Below are positions 11,791 through 24,499 of a stretch of 64,000 nt of DNA, one piece after another (positions within the stretch are counted from its first letter, which is position 1; each line of letters begins with the position of its first letter). The translations under genes were made by a program, and so were the position numbers. The stretch comes from Agelaius tricolor. Lineage: Eukaryota; Chordata; Aves; Passeriformes; Icteridae. The notes beneath the pieces were generated by a model, which saw only the letters and a program-made list of their open reading frames with translations, was not told the origin of the DNA and searched no databases. The stretch covers positions 682,001 to 746,000 of the forward strand of contig JALJCS010000030.1 in assembly GCA_023055355.1 (NCBI GenBank), in the 5' to 3' direction.

Positions 11791-13150
11791 AGTAAAAGAT
11801 ATGGTGGCAATGTTGGTAGGGCTGATGATAAGGTATCGTGGGAAGGTATAGTACAGCAAGACATTTCTGTCCTGGTCCTTTCTGTGTAGGAGCCATTGTT
11901 GGACAGAGTCAGTACCGGACGTGGTATGCAACTTTTGCTCAGTAAGTTCCTGAAGGAGAACAGCAATGCTTTCTCATGGGAAGGAAAGAACTTAGCCCCA
12001 GTGTTGGAGGTGCAGATAAGAAGCTGTGTCGTGCAGCTTAAGGGCGGCAGCAACTTTCTATGCTGGCATATTTGGTTTGGAAGCACTGACTCAATTTGTA
12101 CAATCATGGAGTCGGTATCCATCTTTGGAAGGCAGTCTCCTTCCTGCAAGAATCCATTTGGCATGTGTTTTCCACTTTCTCAAGGCAGCCTTCTTGAAAT
12201 TCTGCCAGCACACTTCTTTTGGACAAGGTAAAGAGCTGCGCTGGGTCTTGGTGTGCAGCCTAGCTAGTGCCCCGCACAGGTAATGCCCAATAACAGTGGT
12301 CTGACACCTTTGTAGAGGATCAGGCCCTGGATGCTTTGGATTTTGGAGGAGGGGATGCCATTTCTTTTGAGATGGGCTTCTAGTTCCTCCTCCCTTTGGC
12401 AAAGTTTGGGTGGCCACTTTGGGTGGTCTCAGTGAATTGAAAGGCTTTTCCCAATAGGCAGTTCTCTGGCTTAGAGTTGTTGAACTGTCAGTGGCAATGC
12501 AGAGGCCAGGCCAGGCCTCTGCAGGACAGGGTTTTGTCCCTTGTAGCTTTAGGGACTGTGTGAGCAGTCCCTGGTGCCATCCCATTTGGATCCTGACTCT
12601 GAGAGATTGAAGGCTTACCGTGGTACCTAGAGCTGAGAAGGAAAGTGGCGATAGCAGGGTGCACGTTTATAGTTTGATGGGTGCAATTGAAATTGTAGGC
12701 AGCAAAGAGCTTTCTCCACCAACAGTTTTGCGAGCTCGGCCAACATTTTCAAGTTTGTTACCAGGCTCTGTGAGAGAGAAAAAGTTTGTTAGGGCAGAAG
12801 ATCTGGTGTCGGCCTTTGAGTGTGGGGCAAAGAAGAGTATCCACTTGGAAGGGGAAGATCAGTGACATCTTTTTGTCCTGACACAGTTGATTGGAGAGCA
12901 GGGACGTTTCTGACTTGGCTGGGTCCTGGGGGTAGTTGTGAGCTGGGCTCGGTGCGTGTCCTGGTTTTGTGAGTTGACAATGCTGTGGTGTGGTTATTTA
13001 GAAGAGCGCTGGCAGTGCCCAGGAAAAAGACAAGCACTTTTCTAGCCCAGCCCCGTTCGTGTGGGAGCAGTGGAGGGACAAGAGCTCCGCTGTGGATCCT
13101 GGCTCTCGGGCACTGACAGAATGGGATCCTGCATGTAGCCCAGAAGGAAG
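11791..13150. other. Single-copy DNA, no gene recognised
   Basis: Moderately GC-rich. It contains a short ggccaggccaggcct patch near 12505. A 164-codon minus frame at 12091-12585 has no recognisable domain and I treat it as chance. Confidence 0.45.
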
Positions 13151-13156
13151 AAGAAT

Positions 13157-13568
13157 TGTCGTGAACGGCGGGAGAAATGCGACACACCATATGCGTGAAT
13201 GGCAAATCCCGAAGTTTATTGAAAACTCACACATATTTATATTGGTGTTAATGAAGCTTATACATATTGCAAAAGCTGAGTTCATTATTGGTTAAAGCAC
13301 ACTTGGATCAACCACACCTACTTCTATCTTCTAATAATTATTTTGCTTCTATGTTTGCATTCTTCCAGCTTCTCTACCTAAGATATCTACATTTTCTGGC
13401 AAGCGATTTTCTCCCCCGTCTTCCCGTTTCAGAGAAGGTCACTGTGACCTTTGTCAGTGATTGGACACTGGTTGCTTAGTTCCCAGCTTGTATCCCCTAT
13501 CCTTATCCATCGGTATCACATCGAAATGTCCTTTCTCAGCTAACCAATTATCCAAAAAGCTCTCTACA
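13157..13568 (-). mobile_element. Solo LTR with 6-bp target duplication (AAGAAT)
   Basis: A 412-bp element reading TGTCGTGAACGG...CTCTACA on the + strand. It is flanked by a perfect AAGAAT duplication at 13151-13156 and 13569-13574. The polyadenylation signal AATAAA is on the minus strand (seen as gtttattg near 13215), so the LTR points left. A 6-bp duplication fits ERVK/alpharetrovirus-like elements. With no internal retroviral sequence nearby, it is a solo LTR left by LTR-LTR recombination. Confidence 0.9.
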
Positions 13569-13574
13569 AAGAAT

Positions 13575-15876
13575 CATTTCATTGTTGGCTGCACAGTTTA
13601 GAAGCTTCAAAATAAAAGGCAATTGCAGCATGGCCTCTTCATTTTAGAAAGTTTTCTGGGCCATCAGCTGCTCAACATGTAACTTGCACCCACTGAACTG
13701 CATTCAGCTTCCTGGAGATATGCACTTTCCCTCAAGATCTAGGTACCATCTTGCACTCGAACGCTTGAAGATCCCAAACAGCTTCAAAATGTCCAGTGGC
13801 TGCTCTCAAAGAAAAAGTCCTACAACAAAAAGGCAGTGCTGGCCATAACGGTCCCTTTGCAGTCTGTCAACCAAACGAAACATACTAGCGATTCTCACGT
13901 TCTTTCTCAATGATATATATACGTGCATCAGCACATTCTCTCAAAGTGACAGAGACTATCGCTACAGCCAAGCGTTTTCAGCTGCACTTCTGACTGACAG
14001 ATGTGCCAGGACAGAAGGCATTTGCCAACCTACCCTCTTTCCTGTGCAACCTGACATTGGCAGCGCAAATATTTTCACATTCTTTCATTGTGGCCATGTC
14101 CAAAGCAGCTAAAGATCACACAGGTGGAAGTGTCAAGACAGAAGATGTTCTCAAAGTAACTCCTTTTTTTTCTAAACAGCTTTTAAACTGCGCACAATGC
14201 TTTGTATCTTCTTTCCCACATAGACCTGCCCTCACTTTTTCACACTCACATCTTTGTTGCAAACATCCAGCAGCTGTTTGCGTAGAAAAAGGCTCTAGAA
14301 ATAAAAGCGAGACTGGGGCTGCACCTTCTGCCTGCCCTGTGTAAGCCACATCAAGCTCACCAGTGCGCTCTGTCCTTCCCTTTTCCGCTGCAACTACCAT
14401 TGTGTTCTCTGGATCTCAGAACCTAAAGGTAGGCACATTTGTTTCCACAGAAGGGCCATAGGTAGCGGCACAAATAGCTCTCACTGAACTTTAATCCTTA
14501 CCACTGCCACCATGAGTTTGGTTGGTAGGCCAGTAGGAGTCATGCTCCTTTTACAGCTGGTATGCGGCAGCCACCAGCCCAGTGCTCTTCGACTCTTGTA
14601 ACCAATCCTGCTTTTACTCTCCCGGAGGGGATTAGGCATCTGTTTCTCACACAGATCATTGTGGCAGCAGCCAACGGCTCTAGTGCACTGCTTCTGCCAA
14701 AAGACCCTGGGGCCAGGCACTTACCTTCTCAGCACTACGTAGCCCCGTATTCTGCGTCTCTTGTCGTCCAGATCATACCGCAAAGCCTTTCACAGAGAAA
14801 AAATGTGCCAGGACAACAAGCTTGGCTGAAGTGTACCCCTGAAACTGGTGGAAGTTTGTATTTGCACCACATTCAAGGGGCAGTCCTCTTTCCTATACAA
14901 CCTGCAAACTGCTGTCTGTTCCCAGTGCCCTCTGCCCGCTCCTTCTTACCTTGAAGTACCATGCCAAAGAGGGCTCTGTGCTGAGGTCTCAGAAGAAGAG
15001 GGAAGCAGATGTGTTTGTAAAGTGGACTGTCTGTTAGTCACTTCCCTCTTCAAAGCAGCGTGTTCCATGCCAAGCAGACAACAAAGCAACAAAGGATGAG
15101 TGTGACTCTGCATTCAAATCCTGCAATGTTCCCAGAAGTGAATTTCTCTCTTCTATAGGACTGACTTGTATGAAGTGGCGTGGTTGTTTCCTTCCATTAG
15201 AAGGGAAACTCATCTAGCCAGGCTTCATCACCCCCTGCATCTTTTGGGGTAGTTCTTGGAAGAAAATAGAGAGCAACTTTTCCACTCCACATGATTCATG
15301 TTTCATTCTCTTCCTTCTGTACTTCAGGCAACAACCTATCAATTCCCTACTCTTTCTATGAAAAGGCATGAAGCTATTAATTAAATTCCCATAGATATAA
15401 TAAAGAATCAAAGTCTTTTATGCCTGAAGGGCAGGCCCTTATGGTATGAAAAGTATGGATTGTCAAGGGTGGAAGAAGATCTGTATGAAAAGGGAGAAAG
15501 CCCAGAAGCATGCAGGGATTTTCAGGTATGAAAGGGAAAACGACATTAAATTGTCAAGGGAAAGAAATTGAAAGAGGCAGGAGGGAGAAGGGAGGCGGAG
15601 GAGGCAAATGCTGCTTTGAGGCAGCTGACACGAGGACCGTCGGCCTCATGAGCAAACAAGAAAAAACAAATGAAACTTCACAGCAATCTCATCCACAACT
15701 TAGTGGACAAATGTGCAAACCCATTTCTTCATTTATTATGTGTCTAATATATATAGAGATGTTCTTCATTCTGACAGAATTTTCAGGGAGCAAGCTAGTG
15801 TAAGGCACCTGGAACCAATGGTGTATTGGAAATGGCCAACATGCAGAACACGCTCCATCCTGAACGCTACCACAGC
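13575..15876. repeat. Second cluster of the degenerate low-copy repeat (13680-14950) plus unique DNA
   Basis: Phrases shared with 9766-10400 recur here: gatgtgccaggacagaagg at 14000, atgtgccaggacaacaag at 14803, tacaacctgcaaactgctg near 14893, and tcaaccaaacgaaacatact near 13868. The order resembles the first cluster but similarity is weak. From 14950 to 15876 I see only unique sequence. Confidence 0.35.
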
Positions 15877-16260
15877 AGAATCACAGGATCATAGAATGGC
15901 CGGGGTAGACAAAGACCTTAAAGGCCATCTAGTTCTCTGACATGGGTGGGGACACCTTTTACTTGCTCAGGTTGCTCAGAGCCCCATCCAGCCTGGCCTT
16001 GAACACCAGGTTGGGGTGTCCATAACTTCTCCAGGCTCTCTGTGCCAGTGCTTCACCACCCTCACAGGGAAGAATTTCTTCCGAGTATCTAATTTCAACC
16101 TGCCCTCTTTCATTTTGAAGCCATTGCCCATTGTCCTGTCTCCAGAGTTGCTAATGAAGAGTCCCTCTCCTGCTTCCCTTCAGATATTGGAAGGTGTTGT
16201 GAGGTCTCCATGCAACCTTCTCTTCACCAGGCTAAACAGCCCTCATTCTCTCAGCCTGTG
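15877..16260 (-). mobile_element. CR1 LINE 3' fragment
   Basis: The left end, gaatcacaggatcatagaatgg, is the reverse complement of the short tandem repeat that ends CR1 elements. It is followed by the typical CR1 3' region in reverse (gccccatccagcctggcct, aacttctccaggctctctg, ccctcattctctcagcctgtg). It is 5'-truncated at 16260, exactly where the next LTR is inserted. Confidence 0.92.
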
Positions 16261-17464
16261 TGTCATGGCTTGACACTGGGACAATGCCAGTGCCCCCATG
16301 AGTACACTCTCTCCCTGGTTTCTGCTGTGAGATGTGACCAGGAATAAGCAAAGCAGGCTCCCACTTAGGAAAAAAAAATAATATTAACTAAACTAGAAGG
16401 GAAAGGAAAAGAAAAAAAAAAAAAAGAAACACACAAGGAAAATGAAAACTTCACAAATACATCTCCTCCTCCTCCTCCCCAAATTCCCAATACAATACAT
16501 CCCCAAATCATCGACTCTCGGTCCAGCACCACCCTTCAGAATACTCAATCCTCAGTTCATCAAGAGGAGAAGAAGTCTTTCTTGTGCCAATGGTGACCTC
16601 TTCCTTTCATGTCTACTGCTCTCACCACTGAACACAGACCAGAGCTGCTTCTAGGGTCGACTTTTAAGGATGCTTCGTCCCACTGCAAAAAGGCACAGTC
16701 TCAACTTTGGGACATCTGTCCCCCCCATATTTTTCACCCCCTGGGGCCGAGGGGTACCCACACCGAACCCTCTTGGTCCTGAGGCATCGCCTCCCCCTAG
16801 AATGCAGTCCCTGTATCACAAGGAAACATGGCTCTGTCCATGGCTACACACAAAGAGTCCAGCATAAGCTACTCCATCATCTCTTCCACCTGCGTTCTTC
16901 TCTATTTCTCTCGTGGCCCATTTCCTCGTATCTCCTCTATATCTCTCTTCTCACTCAACTCCAGGAGGATTAGCATTTTTCCATCATCCAAGAAAAGGGT
17001 TAAAAATCTGAGGCTCTGTCTGTCCAGAACTCCCATGGCTGCCCTGCCAGGCACCTTCTTGCACTCCCCTCTTCTCCTTCTCAGCCGGCCAAGAACAGGC
17101 ACCAGCTCTCTCTCTATCTCTCCTGGGGGGGCGGGGGGGGGCTGCCCGATGCCTCTCAGTGCTCCTCCACCCTTCCATCCTGCAGGGGCCTTCACCTCCC
17201 TTCTGGCCAGGGACCCAGCCTACCTCACCCGGCCAGGTGGCTTCCCCTGCCCCGCCCAGCCCGCAGCCAGGCAGGGGAGATCTGAACCTTTCCCTGACCG
17301 GAACCCAAGAGAGCCTCCCAGGGGAGAGCCCTGCTTTTAACCCTGTTTTCTCAGAGGCACATCCAATGTCCCAATGGCCACATTAGGTGCCAATATTAAA
17401 ATGTGAACATTTATTGGCCTAACCACAGCATCCCAGAAAACACATTTCCTGTCAAACCACCACA
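16261..17464. mobile_element. ERVL-type solo LTR, 1204 bp, with 5-bp duplication (CTGTG)
   Basis: TGTCATGGCTTGACAC at the left, TGTCAAACCACCACA at the right, and a perfect CTGTG duplication at 16256-16260 and 17465-17469. The left terminus and the reverse complement of the right terminus match over about 15 bp with 3 mismatches, an unusually long inverted similarity for an LTR. Internal features are an A-rich patch (16369-16430), a GC-rich middle (16980-17330) and a G-run at 17125-17141. No clear polyadenylation signal fixes the strand. By resemblance to other LTRs here it probably points left. Confidence 0.8.
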
Positions 17465-17469
17465 CTGTG

Positions 17470-19109
17470 GGATATGCTCTTGTCCTGAATACTGAACTGC
17501 AGTATTGTCTGATGATTTTTTGAATCCTTTGAAGGCATTTTGAATTCTTTTTCAGCCTTAAATTAGACTAAATAGCTTTGATTTGTGGGTATTGAGCAAC
17601 AGAAATCACTGCCCTGGCTTGCCTTTTTTACAGCTCCTTTCCGTGGGAGACTCGCTGCAAACGTCACAGCTGGTGAGACAGTGGGCACACCATCATTCTG
17701 AAAGAGCTTTGCACAGTAAACATAGAGGAGGATTAAATATTGAAATGCAGGTGACAGGAGCTGCCCAATGGACTCTGCTGGTGGAAATCAAATACTAGTC
17801 TAGTCTTTTGAAGGCAAATAATTCCTCCCAATGAGGCCAGACAGGCTTGTTTGCCTTTGAATCTGAGCATGTGGACAGTAGTGGATGGTCTACAGGTTGA
17901 AAACAGTGTAGATACTTCTCCTTTTTTTCAATAGTGGCTCAGAAACTGAAAAGGCAGCTACCAAATGGTAAATATATCCCTACAGATTCAAAAATGGTTG
18001 GTCTTAAGTTGCATCTCCACCATAACAACGAATTCTTAGAAGTAAAATACAGATGGGAATTTTATAGCTTCTCAGAAATGAAGCAGGAATTGGCCAATGG
18101 GCCTTAGCAGTAGCTACAAGTTTTTCAGCATGAGGCATCTCAAAAGTATTTTAACCGTACAGAACTTTTCTGTACTTTTGGCCTTTTATCTCAAGGATGC
18201 ATCAAAAAAAAAAAAAAAGGAAAAAAACCCCAAGAAAAATAAAAAAGAACAAACCCTACCAAATATATATATATATATATTACATGACTAAGATAATAAG
18301 CACAATCAGTAACATATATAGAAACAGAACCCATGGTTTTTAACTTTCAACCTTGTCTTCTCAACACACTCTCGAAAATGGAATTGTTTCCCTATCTGCC
18401 TTGAAACATTTTGGAGCAAAAAACACTCTAAGGTCCTGATAGGTGTTTTGGTCAAAAATCCCTTCTTCTGGTTTTCTGTCCAGAAGCAGAGTAATGGAGG
18501 GGAAAGCTGGTAGCTGGCCAAAGGAGGTAGGAAGAGTAATCATCATCCACAACACTGGGGCTAAAGAAATTTCCACAGAAAATTACCTGCCTTATTACTT
18601 GTTCATGTGGTGGGTTGAAAGCTCAGAATCTGTTTCCATGTTTCCCATCCCTCGAATGTTCTATTTCACAGAATTCGAGCCCCTCAAACTTCAGTCCTGC
18701 CAGAACAGCCTGCCATGTGCTGTCATAGGGGATCTGCTGATGCCCACTGACTCTTACCAGTCTAGTGCTCGTCACTGTTGCAGATCAAGAACTACTGAAT
18801 AGTTCTGATGAATGCTCTTAGAGTGGTTGAAAACAAGGAAAGAATGACTAGACATTTGTATGATCAAATCCCCTGATGGAATAAAAACAGGCCAGGACAA
18901 CAAGCTTAATAAATGTATTCATTGTCATAAGAAGGGAGATGAAGGGTCCAAAAGATTACTTGCATACTTACTGTTCTAAATCCCTTGTTATCTGGTAAAT
19001 TGCAAAGGATGCCCGGCTTTCACCAAAATGCAAATCAGATTAAAATGTGAAGCCTTACACTTTACTGGATATAAAACTTCATCATCCATTTTTAAATCTT
19101 AGAGATTGC
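17470..19109. other. Single-copy DNA with small simple repeats
   Basis: Holds an A-tract at 18204-18218, an A-rich stretch to 18250 and an (AT)n run at 18262-18281. No coding or mobile sequence recognised. Confidence 0.5.
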
Positions 19110-19114
19110 GATGT

Positions 19115-19714
19115 TGTCCTGGTTTAGGGCAAATTTGGAGGAGAATTTCCAAATTAGGGCCCCTCCCCGCAACTGGTTCGGGAAGGATTCCTCAGAGAGA
19201 AGTGGAACGAACCTGTTTATTTAATAGGCACAGCACCCCTCAGCACGCAAAAGGAACAATTCCGGATGACACCGCTCTGAAAAAGATGACAAATTCAGAA
19301 AGTCTCTCTTGGGGGGGTGCTCACTCTCTTCTCAGTCCCTCCAGCGCTGCGCCAGCTGCTGCAGGCCACAAGGTGCAAACTCTCGGTGTTTCCCAGGTCC
19401 CAGTCCGGAACAGGTTCAAAATGGTCAGTAAAAGGAAAGGAGAAACGGTCCAGGAAGAAATTTGGACAGTTTAGCTAAACTAGCTAATGAGCAAAAGCAA
19501 GCAGAAGCGAAGCAAGCAAGAGTGAGAGAGAGCAAAGCGAAAAGCAAAAGCAGGAAAAGCAAAAGCTGCAGTCTCTGTGTCCCGCCAGGCTGATAAGAAA
19601 ACCAAAACAAAACATTCCCTCTTCAGAGCCAGTCTTAAAGGTACAGAACATAATATCCAACACTCACAGAACACATGAACGGGGATACAAGCATCATAAC
19701 GTCACCCTAGGACA
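19115..19714 (-). mobile_element. Solo LTR of the TGTCCTGGTTTAGGGC family, copy 1
   Basis: 600 bp, TGTCCTGGTTTAGGGC at left and caccctaggaca at right, flanked by GATGT (19110-19114) and GATGC (19715-19719), a 5-bp duplication with one mismatch. The reverse complement of AATAAA at about 19215 places the promoter-to-poly(A) direction on the minus strand. A degenerate gcaaaagcaagcagaagcga purine tract lies in the U3 part. The same family recurs at 33693, 35562, 37490 and 46668. Confidence 0.88.
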
Positions 19715-19719
19715 GATGC

Positions 19720-21579
19720 ATTTCCTATTAATACCTTAATATTAATAAGCTTTAGAGCTGGAATTCAGAGGGAAAAGAAAGCTATTTTGAATTCATTCTA
19801 TTCAATCATCTTGTCTGGACTGTCTCTTCCTGCTTTTCACTTCTGAAACTCTGTATGAAAGGCATAGAGTTCTGGATTAATTCTTTTCAACAGTTTCCCC
19901 TGTTATTCTTCTTTAAAGGCAAACCTGAAAAATCCACACTTTCTTTCCCAACCACTTCTAAAATTCCATTGAGAAGCAAAAAAAAAACCCCATCAAACAA
20001 CTAAATCTCTGCTCCAATTTGTAGGAAAAAACCCCATGCCATTAACTGCTTTCCTAACATTTTCTTTCTCTTGTATTAATATGGCAACCTTTTCTTGCTT
20101 TTATAGATTAGAACCAAATTCTTAAAGCTATAAGGAAACACAGGTTTACTGTAGCTGATTCTGAGATACAGTAGTCCAGCAAGGAGTTCAGACCTCAAAA
20201 GAAGAGTCTGTACCACAAGATTCAGCACAACGTTGAGACATATTAGCTATTGTTCAAGAAAAGCCACCAAAATGAAACTGCTTAGACTTCTATACTATCA
20301 TGGGTGCCTGCTTCCAGAACCTGACCTAAGTTGCTGGAAACTAGCTGCAATATGACTGCAAACAATGCTGCGAATGTAGGACATTGTTATTCTTCTCTTC
20401 CATTGAAAACCACAAGTGGAGTTGCGTCATTTTCTTAAAAATTCTCTATTTCCTTCCAAACTGGTAAAATAATGATAAATAAAGTGTTCTGTTCATACAG
20501 TTTAAATCTAATAATGTTCAAAATGAAAAAAAAAAAAAAAAATTCATTCAGATATGGTCTGCAATAATACAGCCGAGACAAGATGAACCAGTCTGGCCTA
20601 CAAAATAAAGTGAAGCAGAATTTGGGAATTTGGAACACCTTACGATGTAATATTTAAAGAAAAAAAAGAAATAAAATGTAACCTACCCAAACTCAATCAG
20701 TGATGCACCGCCAGAGAAAAAAGAACTCATTACTACTAATATTTCTTTCATTCTCAGACAAGAAGTTAAATTATCCTCTTGAATGCACGGAAGATTGTTG
20801 CGAAAGACAGCAGCCTTCTTCTTTACAACATATTCTTCAGAACTCCAGGAGACAAATCATTAGAGCTATGAGGCTCTTTCTCTCTGTAAAACTTCCAGAG
20901 CATAGCCAATATTATATTCCTTTAGAGATCCTCACCGCTCTGGGCGACTGGTGGATAGTCTACAGCTCCAGTACATCAGCCAGACGCTCTGCCTTATTTA
21001 GCATGGCTACTGCAGCAAGGACATCATCTCTACTGGCTTTCTATCCAAAATATATGCAAGGCACAACAAAGAATATACCCAAAACACTGAGCACAGCCTA
21101 TGGCCTTCAAAACAAAAATCTCACGATGGCAATACTGGACCTTCTGATCCAAACCATCGGGAAACATTTCTTTAGAGGCGAAAAAAGCTCCTGTTGATTG
21201 TACAAAAAATAGTGATGTAAACAAGAGTTGCATGACCCAGTATTTCTATCGAAGTGGAACTATTTTGATCAATATTATGGATCCATTTCTTTTCAGGGCA
21301 CTTGGTAAAAAATGTAAAGTATAGTTTAAAAGGAATTATTGGATGCGTACTAAGTACTAGGGATTAGTTAAGGTGTTGGTTTTGCATGGCTTGGTTTTTG
21401 GTGGGGAGGGAAGAAGCCAGCCACAGAAGTGAATCTTTTGTGAAAAGCTCCTAGAAGCTTCCTCCATGCCTGGCAAAGTGAATCCCTGCTTGGCACTAAG
21501 AACAGACATGCTGCTAAGCCAATTAGACAAGCAGTAATATATTTAAGAAGGAAATCAAAACTGCAGCCAGTTAACTTTT
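19720..21579. other. Single-copy DNA with a possible decayed coding remnant
   Basis: Mostly A/T-rich, with an A-tract at 20526-20542. Around 20935-21060 the minus strand reads a protein-like stretch (SRDDVLAAVAMLNKAERLAD) interrupted by TAG codons. The + strand is open for 165 codons over 20700-21197. I do not recognise a family, and a broken pseudogene is the most I can propose. Confidence 0.3.
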
Positions 21580-22271
21580 AAGTTTGCTAATTTTTTGGTT
21601 GGCACCTCTTCTGGTTTGAAAGCAAAACCAGCAAGAGATGCTGTCGCTGTTGCAGTGTGTGTTTTTGATTGTAATGCAGTCTGAGTAGTCAGTTTGATAA
21701 TACTTCCTGCTTTGTGCTGTTGGAGCATATTTTATTATTAAGGGATTGTTCCTTTCCCCCCCCACCGTGTTGTTAGTTTTTGCCCTAGTTGTCCATCTCC
21801 CCAAAGACCTGCCCTTTTGTTCCCTTTTCCTCCTCCCACTGAATGTCAATCCCTCCCCAAGCCTGCCCCTTTCTCTAGAAACTTCCCTATCAATTTTATA
21901 GTCTTCAAAACCCCATTGGTTTGTTTAAGTTATTCTCCTCCCCTGTAGTCCCCTATTGGTTTAAACATTGTATTCCCCGCCTTGTGGTCCACCCCCAGTT
22001 GCTCCCAGTGTGTTCAAGATTGTATCCTCCTCTGGGACCTCTCCCCATTTCTAAGTTGATGTATGCATTTGGGTCAGTGTCTTTGTGTCCCTGACCCTCC
22101 AGGGAAGAAACTCCTTTGGAAAACATACAGAAGACCTCTCCCTGTTCCTTGTCCCTGCCCTCGGCGCAGTCCTATCCCCAATGCAGTCCACCTGTGCCAT
22201 AGAGCAGCTGTGCCCTACAGCTGCACCCTGGATTCGCCAGCTTTCTGGGGGCAGCCCACTCTGGCTGTTGG
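21580..22271 (+). mobile_element. Putative LTR-derived segment
   Basis: Starts near a ctggtttgaaagcaaaacc palindrome of the type seen in avian LTRs. It continues with U3-like pyrimidine-rich sequence and repeated attggttt boxes (21918, 21955). No clean ends or target duplication were found, so this is a weak call. Confidence 0.3.
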
Positions 22272-22843
22272 TGTCAGGAGCTAGTCGGTCTGAAGAAATC
22301 CAGCATGGCAGCAAGACTCCAAGTCAGAAATACAATTTATTAGGAAAAGGGGAAAAACCAAATACATGCAATAATACAAAAGAAAAACCACGGACAGAAT
22401 ACAACCTGTCACCCTGCTAGTTAGGGTGGTGGCAGCAGTCCGGATGAAATGGCCTTGTTGAAGTGGTGATCCTGTAGAAACCATCTGGTAGCTCTTGTCC
22501 TCTGAAGACCAGTGGGTGAGGGTGGCCGTTCCTCTAGGAAGCCAGTGGAAAGACTGCTTGTGGTGTCCCAAAACTCAGATTATATCCAGCTGGGGATGCT
22601 TAACTCCTGCCCCCTGGGCAGAGCATCTTGCAATGGGCTCAAATTGTTCTGAGTCATGCGGTGGTTCCTTGATTACCCTTTAAACAGAAATGGCTCCTGG
22701 AGGGAGTCATCTCTGAATCATGTGGCAAGACATGGATGGCCCCGTTAAGAGATAAGGAGATAAGGAAAAAACGATGCCCCTCCCGGTTTCAGCAGCTCTT
22801 GAGGTTGGGAGCAGAAAACATTTTTATATTGTAGCCTAGGACA
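22272..22843 (-). mobile_element. Putative solo LTR
   Basis: TGTCAGGAGC at the left and cctaggaca at the right, with a reverse-complement AATAAA at 22336-22341, about 65 bp from the left end. That is the same spacing as in the confirmed minus-strand LTRs. No matching target duplication is visible (gttgg against ataca). Confidence 0.45.
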
Positions 22844-24499
22844 ATACAGGATGAATGCTTTTGTATTTGCAGGAAGTTTGTGTGGATTTGAAAAGCATCC
22901 TTATAGCAGAGGCACAAAAGTATTCTCCTACCCTTTTAAATCATCTTCAAACCAAGCAATTCTCACAATAAGGTAGCGCATGAATGACTTGCAAGTGAGT
23001 TGAAGAAACACGGCAAAGATAAGTAGTGTTCAACTGCAGGGAATCGTGTAGGGACACCATACCTTTATATACCTTTATATTTTAAATCAGGAAGCATGGA
23101 TGGACCGTTTTTTTCCCCTTAGTTGACTACAGAACCAGCGGTCCCTTGCGGGAGGGTGTTTGGATTCAAGATGACACTGGCAGCTAAGAGCATGGCTACA
23201 TAGAAGGTGCTACTTTGAGACCAGAACATTCAACTACTTCAAGGCAGATAGGAGAATAGCTGACTAGTGACAGCTCTGAGCAGAAGAGTCTGTGGCTTAT
23301 CCTGTGGGACCAATAGTAAGACATTTCAATTGAAAAACCCCATTCATTTCCAAGGAGCAAACATCAGTAAAAATAAAAGGTCAAGTAAAGACACCCTAGT
23401 GCTCTTCTTATCAGAAGCATGTTCCTCCATATGAGAGTATTTAGGAAAGGACAGTCCATTCATAAAGAAAGGTGTGCCAGTTAGAAAACCTGTAGAACAA
23501 TACAAGACAAACTCACACAATATACATCCTCAAATGCAAAATGAAGAAATAATCATTTCAAGCTTCCGTGGAATTAATTGCATTTTATTTGTTCTTTTCA
23601 TTTCAGCTGCTCTCAAGTTATTTTTTAAGACTGAATTTTATGAATTCAGCAAAGCTCTCTTTCTGAATGTCTGCATACCCCTATAAAACACTGAGGTGAC
23701 AAAGAGAACGGCAGTGGAAGGAAACCTGGTCCACCTCCCCCTCCTTGAAGCTTTAGGCCAGCGAGTGATTAGAATTTAGTCACTTCATTTGCTTTACCAA
23801 GAGAGAATGTTTTCCAGCCTTTATCTTGCCTTTTGGAGCTGATCCACTTTGTAGTCATAAATTCTTGACTCAGTTGGTGAGAAACCATGGCATTACAGCC
23901 GTGGATGTTAAAGTGCACTGATGGGAAATGAAGTTTTCATCTTCAGGTCCTTGCTTCAGTAAATATTCCAAATTCATCAGAAAGAAAGTTCCCAGACCGG
24001 TAATCCCCACTCAAATGACCTAATTCAAATAGTCTGTAGGCATAAGAGGCATCAAGCAGGTGCTGTCATCTGTTAGGGGAATAGCCAGCCAGTACATGAT
24101 TGTCTAGTTAGGCGGCAACAATTTTGGAAAGAATTTAGTTTTTTTGTATTGCAAGTGAATGGTCAATACATTTTATTAGTGGATACGGGTAAAAGAATGT
24201 CTTCTGCATCCTTTCAGAGGGGAAGCTTCCCTAGATCTAAAGCTGCTCAGCTCCACGATAGGATGCTTTGTCTGAAAAGGGAACTCAAGTCTTTGTCCTT
24301 TTGGATTGCTTCCATAGTTTTTCACTCACTCTTCAGGTAGCTGTTAATATGTTCTGTTATCCCTTGCAAACTTTTATGGGCATAGTCACTGAATTGGTAT
24401 GTATTCCATGAAGTCCACAGGCCCTGTTGAGATGCAGCCACAGGTCTCAAGGGTGTTAGCAGATGTTATTCTGAGGCCACTCCTAATGATGTTTGATGG
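22844..24499. other. Single-copy DNA, no gene recognised
   Basis: No recognisable element. A short exact repeat, acctttatatacctttatat, lies at about 23061-23080. Confidence 0.45.
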
